DNA from: Mya arenaria
Taxonomy: Eukaryota; Mollusca; Bivalvia; Myida; Myidae
Length of the DNA stretch: 64,000 bases
Reading direction: 5' to 3'
Assembly (NCBI RefSeq): GCF_026914265.1
Contig: NC_069126.1
Coordinates: 28,219,854 to 28,283,853 of the forward strand
Part shown: positions 35,402-50,173 of the stretch, piece after piece
Layout of the letters: each line of letters begins with the position of its first letter
Numbering within the stretch: position 1 is the first letter of the stretch
The notes under the pieces: generated by a model
What the model was told of the DNA's origin: nothing
What the model saw: the letters and a program-made list of their open reading frames with translations, nothing else
Database searches by the model: none
Translations under genes and position numbers: made by a program

Positions 35402-36137
35402 AGAAAGTATGGCTAACTATGCACATTCATCTAAAGTGTGATATAATAATAAAACTGTCCCTAACATTAAATAAACAACTGCAATTATAATTTCAACTGA
35501 AAAAAAAAATGATACCTCAATATTTACATTTATAGCATTTACATACATGATGAAAAAATGGAGTTGCGTAACACAACTTATATTGCTATGTGTACGTGTG
35601 GCTTACAGTTTGTTGGCTTACAACATACAGGTACGCTCATTTAGCATTGGACAAAATGAATAATTGGCTCTTCACTTACAATTTGTGTTGAAATAAGACA
35701 AAAAATTGATCCATATTCTTTTTCAATGTATTGTTGGTTATTTATTTACATTCTAATACCGTTATTAAATATTTGTATTGTTAATAAGCAAACACATACC
35801 GAAAGTGTTATACGGGCGTTGTTTTTGCATTATTTAAACAGTTATTTATTTAAACACCTAACCCTTACTCTTTACCTGATTTCAAAATCGAATACCCTAA
35901 AGAAGAAACCAATGGTATGTTGGGTCACCAGACATCAGAATTTAAAATTACCTATATGGATAACAGACAAAATGTGTCCTTTGAATGAGTAAACGTATTT
36001 TCTGTAAAATTACATTAAGTATAATTCAATACTGGCACAATTAAGTTGGAATTGAAACAGAGTAAATCTATTTTTTTTATAGCTTTATGATTTTAAACAC
36101 TATGACTTACCCACTGGGCGATGCTTTTATTTTATTT
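35402..36137. other. non-coding flank downstream of the sulfotransferase
   Basis: AT-rich sequence with alternative aataaa motifs near 35447 and 35467. The 88-codon frame at 35726 shows no family resemblance. Confidence 0.5.
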
Positions 36138-36145
36138 GTTGCCGT

Positions 36146-36489
36146 TCTTATTATGTACCTCGGCTATTTTTCATCTAAAACAACCTCGGAGATTTGACGG
36201 TCATAAGTAGAAGTAGTTCTTAAATTTTGAATAATAGTATTAATCAATTTAAGTCTTTTAATGTGTGTTTTGTATATCTAAATTTAAATTGGTTGCCAGT
36301 GAATAGTATTACTGCATAAATAATTAAGATTCCCAAGAGAAAATTCATGAAGTTTAACTGCTAAACTGAAATAACTACGCAATCTACTTGCAGCGTAGTT
36401 AATTGTCAAGATTTCTGGCAATTTTAAACCGTCCATATACATCCGGTCGGGTTTGTTTTTCGATGGAAAATGGCCGAGGAGTTCCGAAT
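36146..36489. mobile_element. hAT-like MITE, second copy
   Basis: This 344-bp copy aligns along its length with 9864-10192 (aacaacctcgg, taagtagaagtagttct, ggttgccagtgaa, cttgcagcg). The right end aaaatggccgaggagttccg is well kept and the left end is worn. Flanking gttgccgt and gttgctgt may be a diverged 8-bp target duplication. Confidence 0.75.
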
Positions 36490-37172
36490 GTTGCTGTTTG
36501 GTTTGTATTCAGGAAAGTGTTGATAAAATAACACAATTTCAACAAAGTATAAAATAAACGTTGCAAACATAATAAATGTGAACGAGTGCCTTTATTAAAG
36601 GGATCAATTTAACCAAAGCATGAGAGTTGAGCAATCTCCTAAGCAGTGATCTCCCCTGACAAACAGAATATATCTATCTCCACCATTATCATCTATTTTT
36701 ACTTCTGTTTTTGGACTATGACACTTGTGGCCTTTTTTTATCATATTTCAATATTCAAGGTGCATTGAGATTAAAATACAACCCCCCCCCCCCCCCCAAT
36801 TATTTGAAATTTAAGATAATTTACAATCTCGACCGATATGATACGTGGTCACGTGATTTGCATCAGTACTGTACTAAGGGAAGTAACGCTGCGTGAATGT
36901 GTACCGTGTTCCGCGTTAAGAGTGGAAGTAACCCATGCTGTAAATATACATAATTAAAGAGCAAGTATCAAACGTGTTTTATCCATCGCTCTATTTTCAA
37001 TAACGTGTCTTTGGTGAAGTTTTTAAACTTGACAGGAATAGTACGTACACGGCAATTTATGCTAAAAAATTCAAGCATTGCTTTTGCAATTGTCAAAAAC
37101 AGACACCATCAGCCACTTTAATGAACAATACTGACAGCCACAATAAAATATTGACAGGAAGTTTTAAAATCT
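36490..37172. other. gene-free region with a 16-C run
   Basis: A homopolymer of 16 C lies at 36782-36797. No coding or repeat structure is otherwise recognised. Confidence 0.5.
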
Positions 37173-37437
37173 GGCCCCAATTTCTCGAAACTTCTTAAGC
37201 TTAACAGGCTTAAGTAGCTTATTTTAATTAGCCAAAGTACATATACTTAAATTGAATTTTGATAAATGAAAAATGGTTAATTGTGATTATCATAAAGATA
37301 ATGCCTATCAAAAGTATGAAAGCACTAAAAAGTACCTATTACCCGAATTATTGAAAAAAAAAAACACCCAGAAATAGTGAGCTTACTTAGCTTAATTCTG
37401 TTATAAGGGACTTAAGAAGTTTCGAGAATTTGGGGCC
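37173..37437. mobile_element. MITE with ggccccaatttctcgaaact ends
   Basis: Inverted ends of 27 bp match at 26 positions. The 265-bp non-coding body resembles 23094-23345. No clear target duplication was seen, so the superfamily is unassigned. Confidence 0.85.
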
Positions 37438-38588
37438 TGATATATATCCGTGCAATTACTAGTCGAAGAGGTGATAACATTTTGGCATTGCCGTAGTTTT
37501 GGCCGCATTATATGTGGCGGTGTCCGTAATACCGACTAAACTATCATTATGGAATAGAGCTTGGCAATAGATTACAGATGGAACGCCAGTTATCAAAGGA
37601 CGGTTATAATGAAACACTTAAATATCAGAATAATACTCTGGTTAAGATTACTCATATTTGCTATTGTCCAATTCTCCAACACGCATTGGGTTTAAGAATG
37701 TAAACTTTGATGATCAAAACCGATAATAGGACTGAACATATCGCATGCTGATTCTAGTATTGTGTTAGTATCTTTTTGATCAGTTACCACTCATCTTTGA
37801 CAGGATTAGATAAGATATTATTTCTTATTTCCAACCATGGGTTATAATGTCTTAAATGATATCTTTGACAGGTGATCTTTAAGACAAGAATAGTGATCTA
37901 ATCTGCAATGTTTAATGCTAGATGAAACAAACAAACAAACTTTACAGCATGTTTGCTCTTAGACAAATAGTTCAAGATCCATTAACATTTATTAATCAAA
38001 AAATGCCTTTTTTTCATTCAATCAACGTGTTTGTTTTTCCCTACTAGTTCGCATTAGACTGATTTCGTTCTACCTATCCTCGGTCAATATATAGATTAAC
38101 CAAAAAATAAATTAAAGTATAAGATTCATATATTAAGGAGTGTTTTGAAATCAATTAACTGCCGCTCTTCAATGATGCACACTTCGAGACGTTTACGTCC
38201 AGCTCCGATCATTTTTATATATCTTAAAACATTTCAGGGGAGTACATCATATTTCAAATTTTTGAAATGGTATTAATTTGTAAAATAGAACACTGGAAAA
38301 CATAAACCTGATAGTTTTCTACCTTCATCACTTTCAGCATACTACATTGAGCTTTGCGAGTCCTTTGTTATAATATTGAATAGATCGACATGTTTGCAGG
38401 TAAATTCTTTACCATTTTAAGTTCGATTTTCGAGTTCTGCCTGTTTCGAGTATACACAGTATGGAAAAATATAGGAAAATGACAAAAAACAGTTACCAAC
38501 GACTTTCACTTAAACTTACTACAAACACATACCTCCAACACCAAAATGCGCACAACTCAAGTTGAAAATAGCACCGTCTGGGGGTGTG
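37438..38588. other. gene-free region
   Basis: No exon, repeat or element is recognised apart from a short aaacaaacaaac run near 37926. Confidence 0.5.
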
Positions 38589-39142
<554 letters not shown>

Positions 39143-39472
39143 ACTTTACTATTAGTACTACTTCTACACGAACTTAATAATGTGATCTACAATTAACAGT
39201 ACAAATGATATATTGTGTGCTTGGAGTATTGATCATTATGTTTCTATTCTTATTCGAATTTTATACCTCTCGTTAAATGGAAAACGAAATACAAGTGGCC
39301 ATTTACCATAATAATCATAATTTATGATATGAAAACATGCTGATAAAATTGAGCTTCAAAAGCTTCCGTTTATCACAATCTGACTTCTATTTAAGGATCC
39401 TCCTTCATGACTTCAAGGCTGATTTTGTAAAGATACTGCAAACGTAGCAAAAAAATATTGTGAGATTTTTAA

Positions 39473-39828
39473 AGCTGCACTCTCACAGATTGAACGGTTT
39501 GACATCTTTTTATTTTTTTGTCCTGGATCGAGCCAATTTTGCGAAAATCCATGGAAACCAATTAATTCAGATTGCTGACAAAAAATTAGATCGCAGATTT
39601 TATATTTAAGTTCAAAAACTGATGTTTTATGCAATTTTCTTAAACCGTTAGTAACGGTTTAAGCCATTAAACATTAATTTTCGAACGGAAGTATGAAAAT
39701 CTACGATCTGAGTTTTTGTCAGCTATCTTATACGATTGGTTTGCAGATATCTATGCAAAATTTTGCTCTTTCAAAGACAAAAAATAAAAAAAAGTTGTAA
39801 AAAATGGTAAATCTGTGAGAGTGCAGCT
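39473..39828. mobile_element. fold-back MITE with TTAA flanks (piggyBac-like)
   Basis: Perfect 19-bp inverted ends (agctgcactctcacagatt) are bordered by TTAA at 39469-39472 and 39829-39832. The whole 356-bp element is an imperfect palindrome: internal arms such as gaaaatccatgg/gctgacaaaaaatta pair with the far side, and the centre is aaaccgttagtaacggttt. No coding capacity. Confidence 0.88.
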
Positions 39829-39832
39829 TTAA

Positions 39833-41520
39833 GGAAAAGCCTTATGCAAAATAGATATTCAATTTCGCACAATAATATGTAATAAGAGATAGTCAAGGAC
39901 ACGAAAGCAATGAACACAGTGGTTGAACAAACTGTTCAAGTTTTTGCAAATTAAGACTCAAGACGTTACAGAATTGAGGTGAACACACACTCAAAGCCTC
40001 ATAGAATTAGCAGTCACTTGAGTAAGCATAAACACAAAGCTTTACCATTCACATGAGTAAGCATAAACGCAAAGCATAAACTGTCACTTGAGTAAGCATA
40101 CTCACAGACATTAGCATTTGCATTCACATGAGTAAGCATACACACTAAGCATTAGCGTTCATTTGACTTGTTTAGTTTATAAAACGTTATTTTAGCTTGA
40201 CTGTAAATTCAGCTATAAGCAGATAGAACTTACATTCGAGTTCGTTTCCTAGGTAGTACTGATGCATTTTTGGGAGACAAAGAGTACCTTTGTTTGAACT
40301 TAAACCCATTACCATTTTGGACGAGAAGCGGACGCCTGCCCCCCGTACTGCTCTCACCATATAACGTCTTAAAACACACCGATGAATTCTAAGAGTTGCA
40401 GTAGTGTAACTAAGACCCATCAACCGTGGTGCTTTCAGGCTGAAAATGGATTGAAATGGTTAAATGATGTTTTGTTAAACGCCCAATGACTTACTTAAGT
40501 TAGTACGTTATTTAAATCCTGCATGTATACCATGTAAAAGAAAATGAATTGAATTGCGTTGGTATCGGATTCTTAATATGAAGGAACTGGATTACGTTGG
40601 TCTTGAATTCTTTTGGGGTGAGCATTGATGGTGTGTGCTATTCAACGAAGATGATGAAGTTTGCATAATGAGTGAAATAATGTCGCAGTTTTCTCATAAA
40701 ACATAATATTCCGATTAAATTAAGCAACACACAATCCGATCTGTACAAAAAAAAATATTCTTAAATAAATACTCATAAATGTTGACTTATTTGATAACGA
40801 CATCCGGTAGTTTGTATAGTTTGTTTGCCCACTATGTATTGATTGTCAAGCAGAATGTTATTTACAAGTTGCCTGCACGTAGGCCGACAAAGACGCTTAT
40901 AGAGCACTTATGCTTACTAAAATGTTTTCTGTTTAATTATTCATAAATGGATTTAACTTAAAAGAGTAACTGCTAAAGAAGCTACACCTTAGACATCATA
41001 TATGGATTTAAGGACTTCAGAGAGTAACTTAAAAGTTAGATATCAATGTGTGCAAAATGTAGAGAGCTGTCATTTGGAAATCAACAGCTTAAACGACAAG
41101 AGGTAAGGCATTTGATATGTTAAATCTTTTTGCGAAGTAGTTACTTGAAATTTATTTTCTCTTAACGGCTGTTTTAGGTTGTCATTGTTGGACGAAAAAT
41201 TCAACGTACTGTAAATGCGTTAATTTCGTCGTCGCCGTCGGCTCGCTGTCGTTGTTTGAAAGTTAACCTTGACCGTAACTCGAATTCCGTTCAAGAAATT
41301 ACGTAAAAAGGAGTTAACATGTTTCCAATACAAGTACGCAAATTTTCACAAAGGCACATATCTTTTGCCTCATGAATGTTGAGTAATATCCCTTTGTCTA
41401 CTTAAAATAACAATAGACGAGCATCGCGGGTGCCTTGATATCAATGCATACATATTTGTTATTTCGAAATTATAGTTTAATCATATTAAGTACATTTTTA
41501 ATGATATACTTATGAACATA
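39833..41520. other. gene-free region with a small tandem repeat
   Basis: Four degenerate copies of a roughly 40-bp unit containing cacttgagtaagcataaac lie at about 40010-40168. No coding exon is supported elsewhere; the CpG-containing stretch near 41220-41290 has no linked gene. Confidence 0.55.
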
Positions 41521-41528
41521 TTAATGAA

Positions 41529-41955
<427 letters not shown>

Positions 41956-42442
41956 TAATGGTGCATATAATAATAAAAGTTGATTTGGGCATAACAATTT
42001 TATCCTATGAAATAGGCTATAATTAGTTTACTACGCAAGTCCTCAAATATGGCCGTGTTATACTCATATAACTTAATTTTAAGGCGACGAGTATAAACAC
42101 ATCTTGTTTCATGCTTTATTGTCTAAGATTTAACGGTTAAAATGGAGTAATGCTGGAGTAATGTAATTGAGTATTCCATGGCTTGAAGTGGTAAACAGTC
42201 ATTTGGGTACACTACAGTGTCATATTACCTGTTATAATCAAATCTGCTAAAATTACTGACACATTTGCATTTATTCATGCATATTGCGTATCTACTACGA
42301 GAAGATGCTGAAAACAAATTTGTTTTTGTTATTTATTTTCAGTGAGTTTATCTAAATGGCAATGTCCGAAGAAAACATTGGATGTTAAAGATTATGCACG
42401 GCATTTTGAATTTTCATCGTTTGAAAACATACTAAAATAAAA

Positions 42443-45400
42443 ATGGCAACTTGTGCAGAAATAATTGAAGACGAAGAAACACAAAACTGCATTAAATGTC
42501 TTTATGGAATGAAAATTACACGAAATGGATTGATTCGGTTCACAAATGATGTGATGACTGCATTTAGAGATCAAGCTGTGGATGACGCCAATGAAAATAA
42601 CTCGGCAAAACATCAGTCTTGTTCGAGTTGCACGACGAAAAGTGTTGTACCGTGCCCTACACGTGGAATATGTTCATTTCTTCGTGGTACACGTGCTTGT
42701 AAATTCCATGACTCTCTACCGCAGCCATGTCCAAACAAGCTATGCAACCACATGCTTTTGTTCATAATGAGAAATCATAAATATGGCGCCCCTTCTTTGA
42801 AGAACACAGATGCAAGTGCTTGGTTTACCAACGCATGGGAGATTGCAAAATGCTTCTGTCCTCCGGATGGTTACATCAATGCAAAATCTGCCAAAGAAAC
42901 AGACCTGAATGGGCTGCTGAGCATTTTCGAAAATTGTGTATTATTTGAAGACAAATTCAACGACGTAAAATGCATTGGAGAGGTAATTGATTGATTTTTA
43001 TTTTTTTATCAGTGAGCTTTGGCATAACAATAAGCATTATCGTCTAGAACTAAAATTGAATTATATCTCATATCATTTTTTTAGATTCGTGAATATTGTC
43101 GGAATTTGCGCCACTCTCCCAACATGCAAATACCAAACACAGAAGTACCACGCATTTTTCAAGTTCTCAGAAATTTGCTATCAGACCAAAAGGACATTGG
43201 GACACGCCAAGAAGCTAAACAGGCCTTGGAACAACTAAACGAGGTACTTGGCCTTCTTTACTTTCATGCTGATTTATTTATTTATAAAACATGACAAAAA
43301 GTAGTAATTTTAGTCGACAGTTTTAGAAAACGAACTAGTTGTTAAGCTGCAATTTTGTATTATGTGCTTGTTTTATTATATATATATATATATATATATA
43401 TTTACCGGTTTGATACCTGTTTCGCCCGGAAATTGATTTATTCTTGAATAACTTGATAAATACTAGATATTGGTGATGAAATTTCAAAGAGAGAAAGTAG
43501 GCTCCTGATAAAAAAACTCTGTATGATAATATTTATCATGTATGGTTATTTGTAGAATAAACTCAAGTACCATTCACACTCAGTAAAATCCACTGAAAAG
43601 ACAGTATACTGTACCAATAATTCGCCCACTGAAGAAAAATGAAATTATTTAAAGAGTCCCAATACAATAACCCTGATTGATAGCAAAATATGTTATTTTT
43701 TACATTTTCTATAAAATATAACATGTTGCTCTGTTTAAATGAGTATTTTGGGATGAAATTTTGTTTTGTGGTTCAAATCGATAATCCCCCTCTAGAAAAA
43801 ATATGGTACAATTTCAATACTGCTGTTTAATATAAAATTATAAGATAAAATTAATACTTTCTTTATTTGAACACAAAGTATCATTTGTATGAAAATCAAT
43901 CATAATGGAATTGCTAAACATCGATTTAACAAACATATTTAATTACACTATAAATTACTTTTGAATCTTCATTTCGTAAACCCAAAAGGAACGTGAATTT
44001 GAATATACAGTCGAAATCATAATGCTGCGTGTGTTAACGTGTCTTAAAATATAATTCTCCGCTGTTAAAGCTTCATTTTTGTTTTGTAGCTCGAATCAAA
44101 CAATATCACAATCAGTATGGAAGAAACCAAAATTATTTTGGCCACAGAACGACAAGCTGCAGAAGAATGCCAGCACAAGCAATGCCAGGATACTCAAGGA
44201 GAGCTCATAAATCAAATAGCCTCCCGTTTAGATCAAATAACAATGTTACTGGAACTGATTGAACAAAGATCTCGTCGACAGAGTACTAGAGAGACAGCTA
44301 CCAACGATGGAGAAACAACAGACACCGTGAAAATGAAATACGACGAAAAGGTTAAAGGTAAGTACATACAAATTAAGTCATTGATTTGTTTAAAATATCA
44401 ATACACACTACTGTTTTATAATTATTTATGTTATTAACACTTCTTAAATTATTGCAGGATTTGCTGAAGATTTGTGCATATTGTACAATAAATACTACAG
44501 TACCCTACCACTTGGTCCGTTGTTTGAAGAAAAGGTGACACCAGTTGAAGACATGTTTGTGATTCCAACTCTGACACATTTGAAAACAGAAACAACGAGT
44601 GAAAAGAAAAGGGAAGACATGTTTCGTAGCGGCTGCAATACTTTTCAAGAACCAATTACATCTATAGATGAAATTTTCATGAGAAAAAACAAACGAGCGA
44701 CAACAATATACCTTGAGGGCAAGACAGGCTTTGGAAAAACGTCTTACTGTACATTTCTGACTACACTATGGTGTAGGAAGAACTCAAAAGTGAACGAAAG
44801 ACGACAAGGCGCATTGTTTACTGAAAATAGTGCATACATCGACAAATCGAAAATACTGGAGGAGTTTAAACTCCTTTTTCTCGTGCCCCTTCGTTCAGTG
44901 GAAGCAGGCATCGTTGACGTAGATGATATGATTTACAAACATATCATACCAAATTTAGCACACAAGGACACATACGACATGGCCTTCTTAAGAGAAGTTT
45001 TAAATGAAGAAAGATGTCTTATCGTTCTCGATGGGCTTGACGAATGGTTACATCCTTCAAGACATACTTCATGCATGCAAAAACACTGCTGCCTTCCCCA
45101 TTGCAGTTTTCGCAATTGCGTTCTGCTGATTTCATCGAAACCAGGGAAAATAGCGGATAGTTGTGTAGCATTCACTGAATTTGAAAATCGTCTTGCTTTG
45201 CAGAAGCTTGATGAAAGAGCACGAAGGATTCTTGTCGAAAACATTTCTAAAAGACTGAAAAAAGATACATGTGGCATAAACGTAGTGAAATTTTTAGCGG
45301 AAGTTGAAAAAGATGGAATTCAGGACTTCCTTTCCAACCCGCTAACAATAGTTCAGATCATGTGCCTTTGGCACGACGACAAATCGTTTGTGGACTCAAG

Positions 45401-47168
45401 GTGCAAGGTATATTGTCAAATACTCAATATGCTTCTCATCAGGGCTGAACAAAAGTCGGCACCACTTCACATTAGTCAGAGTAGTGATGAAAAAGAGAAT
45501 GTAGAACTCCCGCCATGTTTCACTGATGATGCAGAGTGTTGTCATAAATACAAAACGCTTCTCTTAAAACTAGGAGAACTTGCGTTCAAAAGCCTGAAAT
45601 CAGACAACGCACATATGCTCGATGCAAGAACGGTTACAAAAACATTGTCCAGTGAAGAAGAAAAGTTTACACTTTGCACCGGTATCTTATCAAAACACGA
45701 GCAAAGCGAGAAATTTGCACGAAAAGTGTGTTACTACAATTTCCTACATTCAACGTATCAAGAAATGTTGTGTTGTTTGTACTTGGTATGCGCACAGAGA
45801 AGTGATGATCTTACGAAGGAGCTCCTAAATAAATTGGAAGGCAAAATGCAAAAAGACATTTTGTCAGAATTTTTCGTATTCTCCTGTGGCATGAGTGCTA
45901 AAATAGCAAACTCAGCGCATGAAAAAATTCTAAAAATGAAACACGACCAGATGAAGACTTGTGACAGAATCAAGTACTTAGATGTGCGCAATTTCAGAGA
46001 TTTAACATTGAAGGGATACCAAGAATCAAAGAACGATGGAGTTGAGATAAACATTTCTCTGCGGCAATGTGTTTTTGATAAGCACATGGACTCTCAGTCA
46101 AATCCGGAACTATGGAATAAAATGGAAGGAATATATTCATTGGCCTGTATATGGCATAAGCAGTTTTCCATTAAGGTTGACGAAATGAATAAAGCTATTC
46201 AAGAGTCTCGCGATTCATTGCTGTATGTGTTTATTAATGGAGAGCACGGAAAGGATATACGGTGTACATCGGCAAATTTGAATGCATGCTACATTCTGCA
46301 CACATTGGAATTGCGATCTATAGAATTGACAGATATTTTGGATCTTTCGAACTGCCAAACACTCTCATCACTGACGATTGCAAAAGTGAAACTATCACAA
46401 ATTCACTTAAATCCATCGAAACTACATTACTGCTTCTTGCGTCCTATAGATGACAAAGATAATTCGTTTAAGCTATCATTTGCAGAGAATAAAACATTTT
46501 CAGCAAATCTGAAAGAACTGACCCTGATGAAAGTCAATGTGATTGGAGAGCTAGATATAAGCAAGTGTCAACACTTAGACGGCATTTGTTTATGGAATGT
46601 AAGCATGGACAGTTTGAAAATAAGTGAACATCCCATAAAAACGTGTTTTCTCGGTGACCACATCGGAAACGATGATAAAAGTTACTGGCCAGATGTTCTC
46701 AGCATTCTTGAAAATTCTACGACTATAGTTGAATTATATGTCAGTGGGTCAGAGTACAAATCGACAGAATTGTTAAGAACAATTCAAACAATGAGCAATT
46801 TGAGAGATTTGCAGTTAATGCATATAGATTGCTCTGAGTCAGAACTGAATTTTCCGAAAAGACTTGAGAGATTTTCACTCGATGAAGTAAAGCTATCATT
46901 TGATGCTTTCAAAGTACTAGTATCAACGGTGAAATCATTTCAACAGAGCATAGAATGCCAATTTGAGGGATGTGAAATAACCAACACTGACTCTAATGCA
47001 ATTGAAATATTCATCACTGAGACATGCAAGCCTCCGTCTTACGAAATCGATCACAAAGTGTTTCGGTCAAGAAATGAGAGTTTTCCGATACCAATAAATA
47101 TCCGTTCACCAGGGCCTAAAGTCGACCCTAACATTAAAAATCTTGGTTTCCATACTTGCGTGGAATAG
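42443..47168 (+). CDS. NACHT-LRR (NLR-like) STAND NTPase with bivalve-type N-terminal domain
   Basis: Probable intracellular innate-immune STAND ATPase. Exons: 42443-42982, 43085-43243, 44090-44357 and 44458-47168, in phase, 1225 residues. A 5'UTR exon may start after the ttttcag acceptor near 42341. Residues 1-233 carry a Cys-rich patch (Cys 60, 63, 71, 77, 86, 96, 101), then KNTDASAWFTNAWEIAKCF and IREYCRNLRHSPNM, a pattern I recall from bivalve NLR-like and HEPN-like proteins. Residues 234-322 are a Glu/Gln-rich helical linker. The NACHT core has Walker A GKTGFGKT (about 410-417), Walker B RCLIVLDGLDEW (about 508-519), a sensor-like LLISSKPGKIA with Lys where Arg is usual, SNPLTIVQIMCLW and NFLHSTYQEMLCCLYL. 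The C-terminal third has irregular leucine-rich repeats (LHTLELRSIELTDILDLSNC). No death-fold or TIR domain is seen. A signal aataaa lies at 47472. Ligand unknown. Confidence 0.88.
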
Positions 47169-47477
47169 ACAGTCCCTGGTGTTTGGACATCAGCCAAAGT
47201 ACATTGGCATCGTTTAACTTGCTATTAAACATTGTTCAGCATGTCAACAAGAGTTACTTTTAAAAACGAATTGCGTGAATTTGATAGAGGATAGAGCTAG
47301 TGCTATATCGCAGTCTTTTTCAATGAAATGTTGATGCTTGTTTGTTATGTCCGTAACATTTATAAGTTGTGTGTCTCTTGTTTTAGCGTTTCATGCATAT
47401 GGATTGTGCCTTTACACAGGGTATGTAAGTGTGTTTTGCTAAAAGGCTTGTCCCTGTAGCTTCCATTGTATAATAAA

Positions 47478-49689
47478 TTAACACACAAAAGAATCCGCGC
47501 TTGTTTATTTATGTGTTAAACAAATATTTAAAGCTCAGCAAATCGGTTATACAATATAGATATCACCCTGAATAGGCAACCACAATACCTTTCTTGATAT
47601 TATCAGTCAAATAGTTTTATTAGAATAAACAGCTTTGTTGTAGATATATATTAAAGAAAGACTATCGTTTTAATTGATATTATTTCTTTCATTAAGTTGA
47701 TATGTGAAGGCAATTGTATTTGTATAACTTACGCAAAGAAATAATGCATTTCATGTGCAAGCATATCTGAATAATTTGATCGTTAAGGTATCCAGCCTAT
47801 ATTATTCAAGTTAACAACGTTGTTACCGTGATCGTTGTTAACTTTCAAATTTTCACTGCTCTGGAAGTTCCATGAACAAAAGTATTGAGAAAGAAACAGA
47901 AAAGCGCTGACTACTGCAGATGTTGACCGATGTGAAAGTTCACACTACTCTCGATATGTCATTCGTCCAACCAATAAGCTTCATTTCAGTGAAATATCGT
48001 TTTATTAATTATTTATGAAATAATGATTATTATTCAAAAATGCTCGATGACAAATGTAGTGTGCTTATACCAATTAGTTTTGTTCAATAATACTCCTTTA
48101 GAGATAAACTTCAATAAAGATAACCAGTTTTTGTTTGTATCAGAATAATGTCAACTAACGCTTATCTATGATCAACAAGTCATTTGTTTACAAAAAACCT
48201 GCATAAAACAACGCAAAACATGATTTAATCGCAAGATAACTGTATTATTTGACATGTAAGAGGTGAAGTTTTGCAAATCTCGTTCTTGTTGGTGAATAAT
48301 AATATAACCGCCCAAACAACCTTAAATGGCGGTATATTGGAGTCATTATAGCGTCAGTCGTTTAGTTGGTTAGTCGGTCGGTCTGTTGCTTGTAGAGCAA
48401 CCTTCTGGTGCAATTTTTAAAAGATTGTTCTGAATCTTAGTAGAAATGATCATTTTGAAGAATACAAGTGCTTAACACATTTCTGTAGTTGAAATAAGAA
48501 CGAACCCGGGGCTTGAACAAGTGTATCAGCACTTAATTTAACATTTATCGCAACACTTACCAATAAAGACAAAATTAAAAGCATAAGCCTAATCATACCC
48601 AGTATCAGCATGACAGAAGTAATCTGGAACGGAATAACAAAAAAGCGTATCGATTTAAAAAGCGTCTATTCCGGCTTGATTATGTTCATTCTTTGCTCGT
48701 GATGCTCATTAACATATGAATCTTTTAATGAATAAATGTTAAGTCCTATGGCAAAGACATACGAGTACAGTGGCCTTATCATTTTAGGATGCATGTACAA
48801 TTTGCAAAACTTAATAACATTCTGGTACAGGAATTTATGACTAAACATATATTGTTTTACATTATCAATATATGTGGCGCGGTTCTTATCGTTACGCCCT
48901 AGGGCCATAATTTCGTAAGTCTGAGTTAAGACTAAAAAATCATTTTTATTCCATTTCTTTCACAAAAATATATGTTAGAAGAAAGTTGCAATGAATTGAA
49001 CATTTGCAATTTTGAGTCTTGAGTCTTTACTCAGACTTGACACTGTTTGTAATTATTGCCCCTTGGCCCATATTCACGAACTTCTTGAGCTTGTTTTAAC
49101 TCAAACTTGGAAAAGCAAACTTTTAATATAACAGAATACGTCTATTATTTTATCATTCTGCCGAAAAGGTTTGTGAAACTCTTTGAAATAATTAATATGT
49201 TCTTCATTTTATACTTAATTATTTTCACCTTTAATGCTTTATGCTTTTGCCACAGGAATTTTCCAATGACATAAATTTTCAATTTTAAGTCTTAAACTGT
49301 TACACAAGTAGTTAGTAAATACGGGCTCTGGATCACTCAAATGAGAACTAAACTGCGGTGATAACCGACCATAAGGTAATGGCTAAATCAAGTGTATTTC
49401 AACTAAGCTATTTGTTGACCACAAGCTAGTGTGTTGTACGCCATGGAGTATAGACAAAAGCTAATGCCAGAAGCTGATCTGGTAACGTCTGAAACGGTCG
49501 TGCTCGCCTGCATTTGTTTTCAAACTATTTACAATTATTTTATTTTCTTCAAGGTATTTTCTTACGTTATAAAAACATCCTACACCCGTAGGTTCAGTTA
49601 TTACGATAACTGGACAAATCAAAGTGACAAAGATAAATTTGCAACACACATAGTATCCTTAAGAACTTCCCACTGATCTCTGAAGTAAT
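47478..49689. other. intergenic region with a possible decayed MITE
   Basis: At about 49061-49325 the ends ggcccatattcacgaacttc and agtagttagtaaatacgggc are weakly inverted and resemble the MITE at 23625-23878. A short gtcagtcgtttagttgg...gtcggtcggtc run lies near 48351. The 80-codon minus frame at 48666-48908 shows no family resemblance. No gene is supported. Confidence 0.45.
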
Positions 49690-50010
49690 CAAACAAAGAT
49701 AATTTGGTTGGCTTAAGTCAAAAAAAGAAACTTACAATATAAACAAAAATCTACCAGTCGCTTATGGCAATTTGGTTGGCTTTGGTCAAGAATAAAACTT
49801 ACAATATAAACAATAGTCAAACAATCGCTTATTGCCATTTGGTTGGCTTTCATCAAGAAAGATACTATATAAACAATAATCTAGCAATCGTTGATGGCCA
49901 TTTGGTTGGCTTTGGTCAAGGCAAAAACTTACAATATAGACAATCGCTAAGCAACTGTTAACGTCAATTCGGTTGGCTTTGGTCAAGAATGAAACGTTAA
50001 ATATAATCAA
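49690..50010. repeat. tandem repeat, unit about 70-75 bp
   Basis: Four to five diverged copies of a unit containing ggcaatttggttggctttgg and tcaagaa.aaaacttacaata lie just beyond the 3' end of the GT92 coding region (stop at 50174). They may fall in its 3'UTR. Confidence 0.85.
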
Positions 50011-50173
50011 AAGCCAAGCAAATGTTCGTGTTATGAACCACTCCTACATTGCCAGAACAACTTATTATATGAATAATAAGTTTAACCAACTAGTACAAGT
50101 TATTGGATGTTTGTTCAATGCACACCGTTTACATATATGATGTATTTGGACCGCTATGTTCTACAGGGAATCC

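Noticed and set aside
42487-42994. CRISPR-like or prokaryotic signals anywhere in the window
   Set aside because: Tandem arrays here have no unique spacers, and gene structure with spliceosomal introns is clearly eukaryotic.
48666-48908. 80-codon minus-strand frame
   Set aside because: No domain, no splice or promoter context; could not be distinguished from chance in AT-rich DNA.
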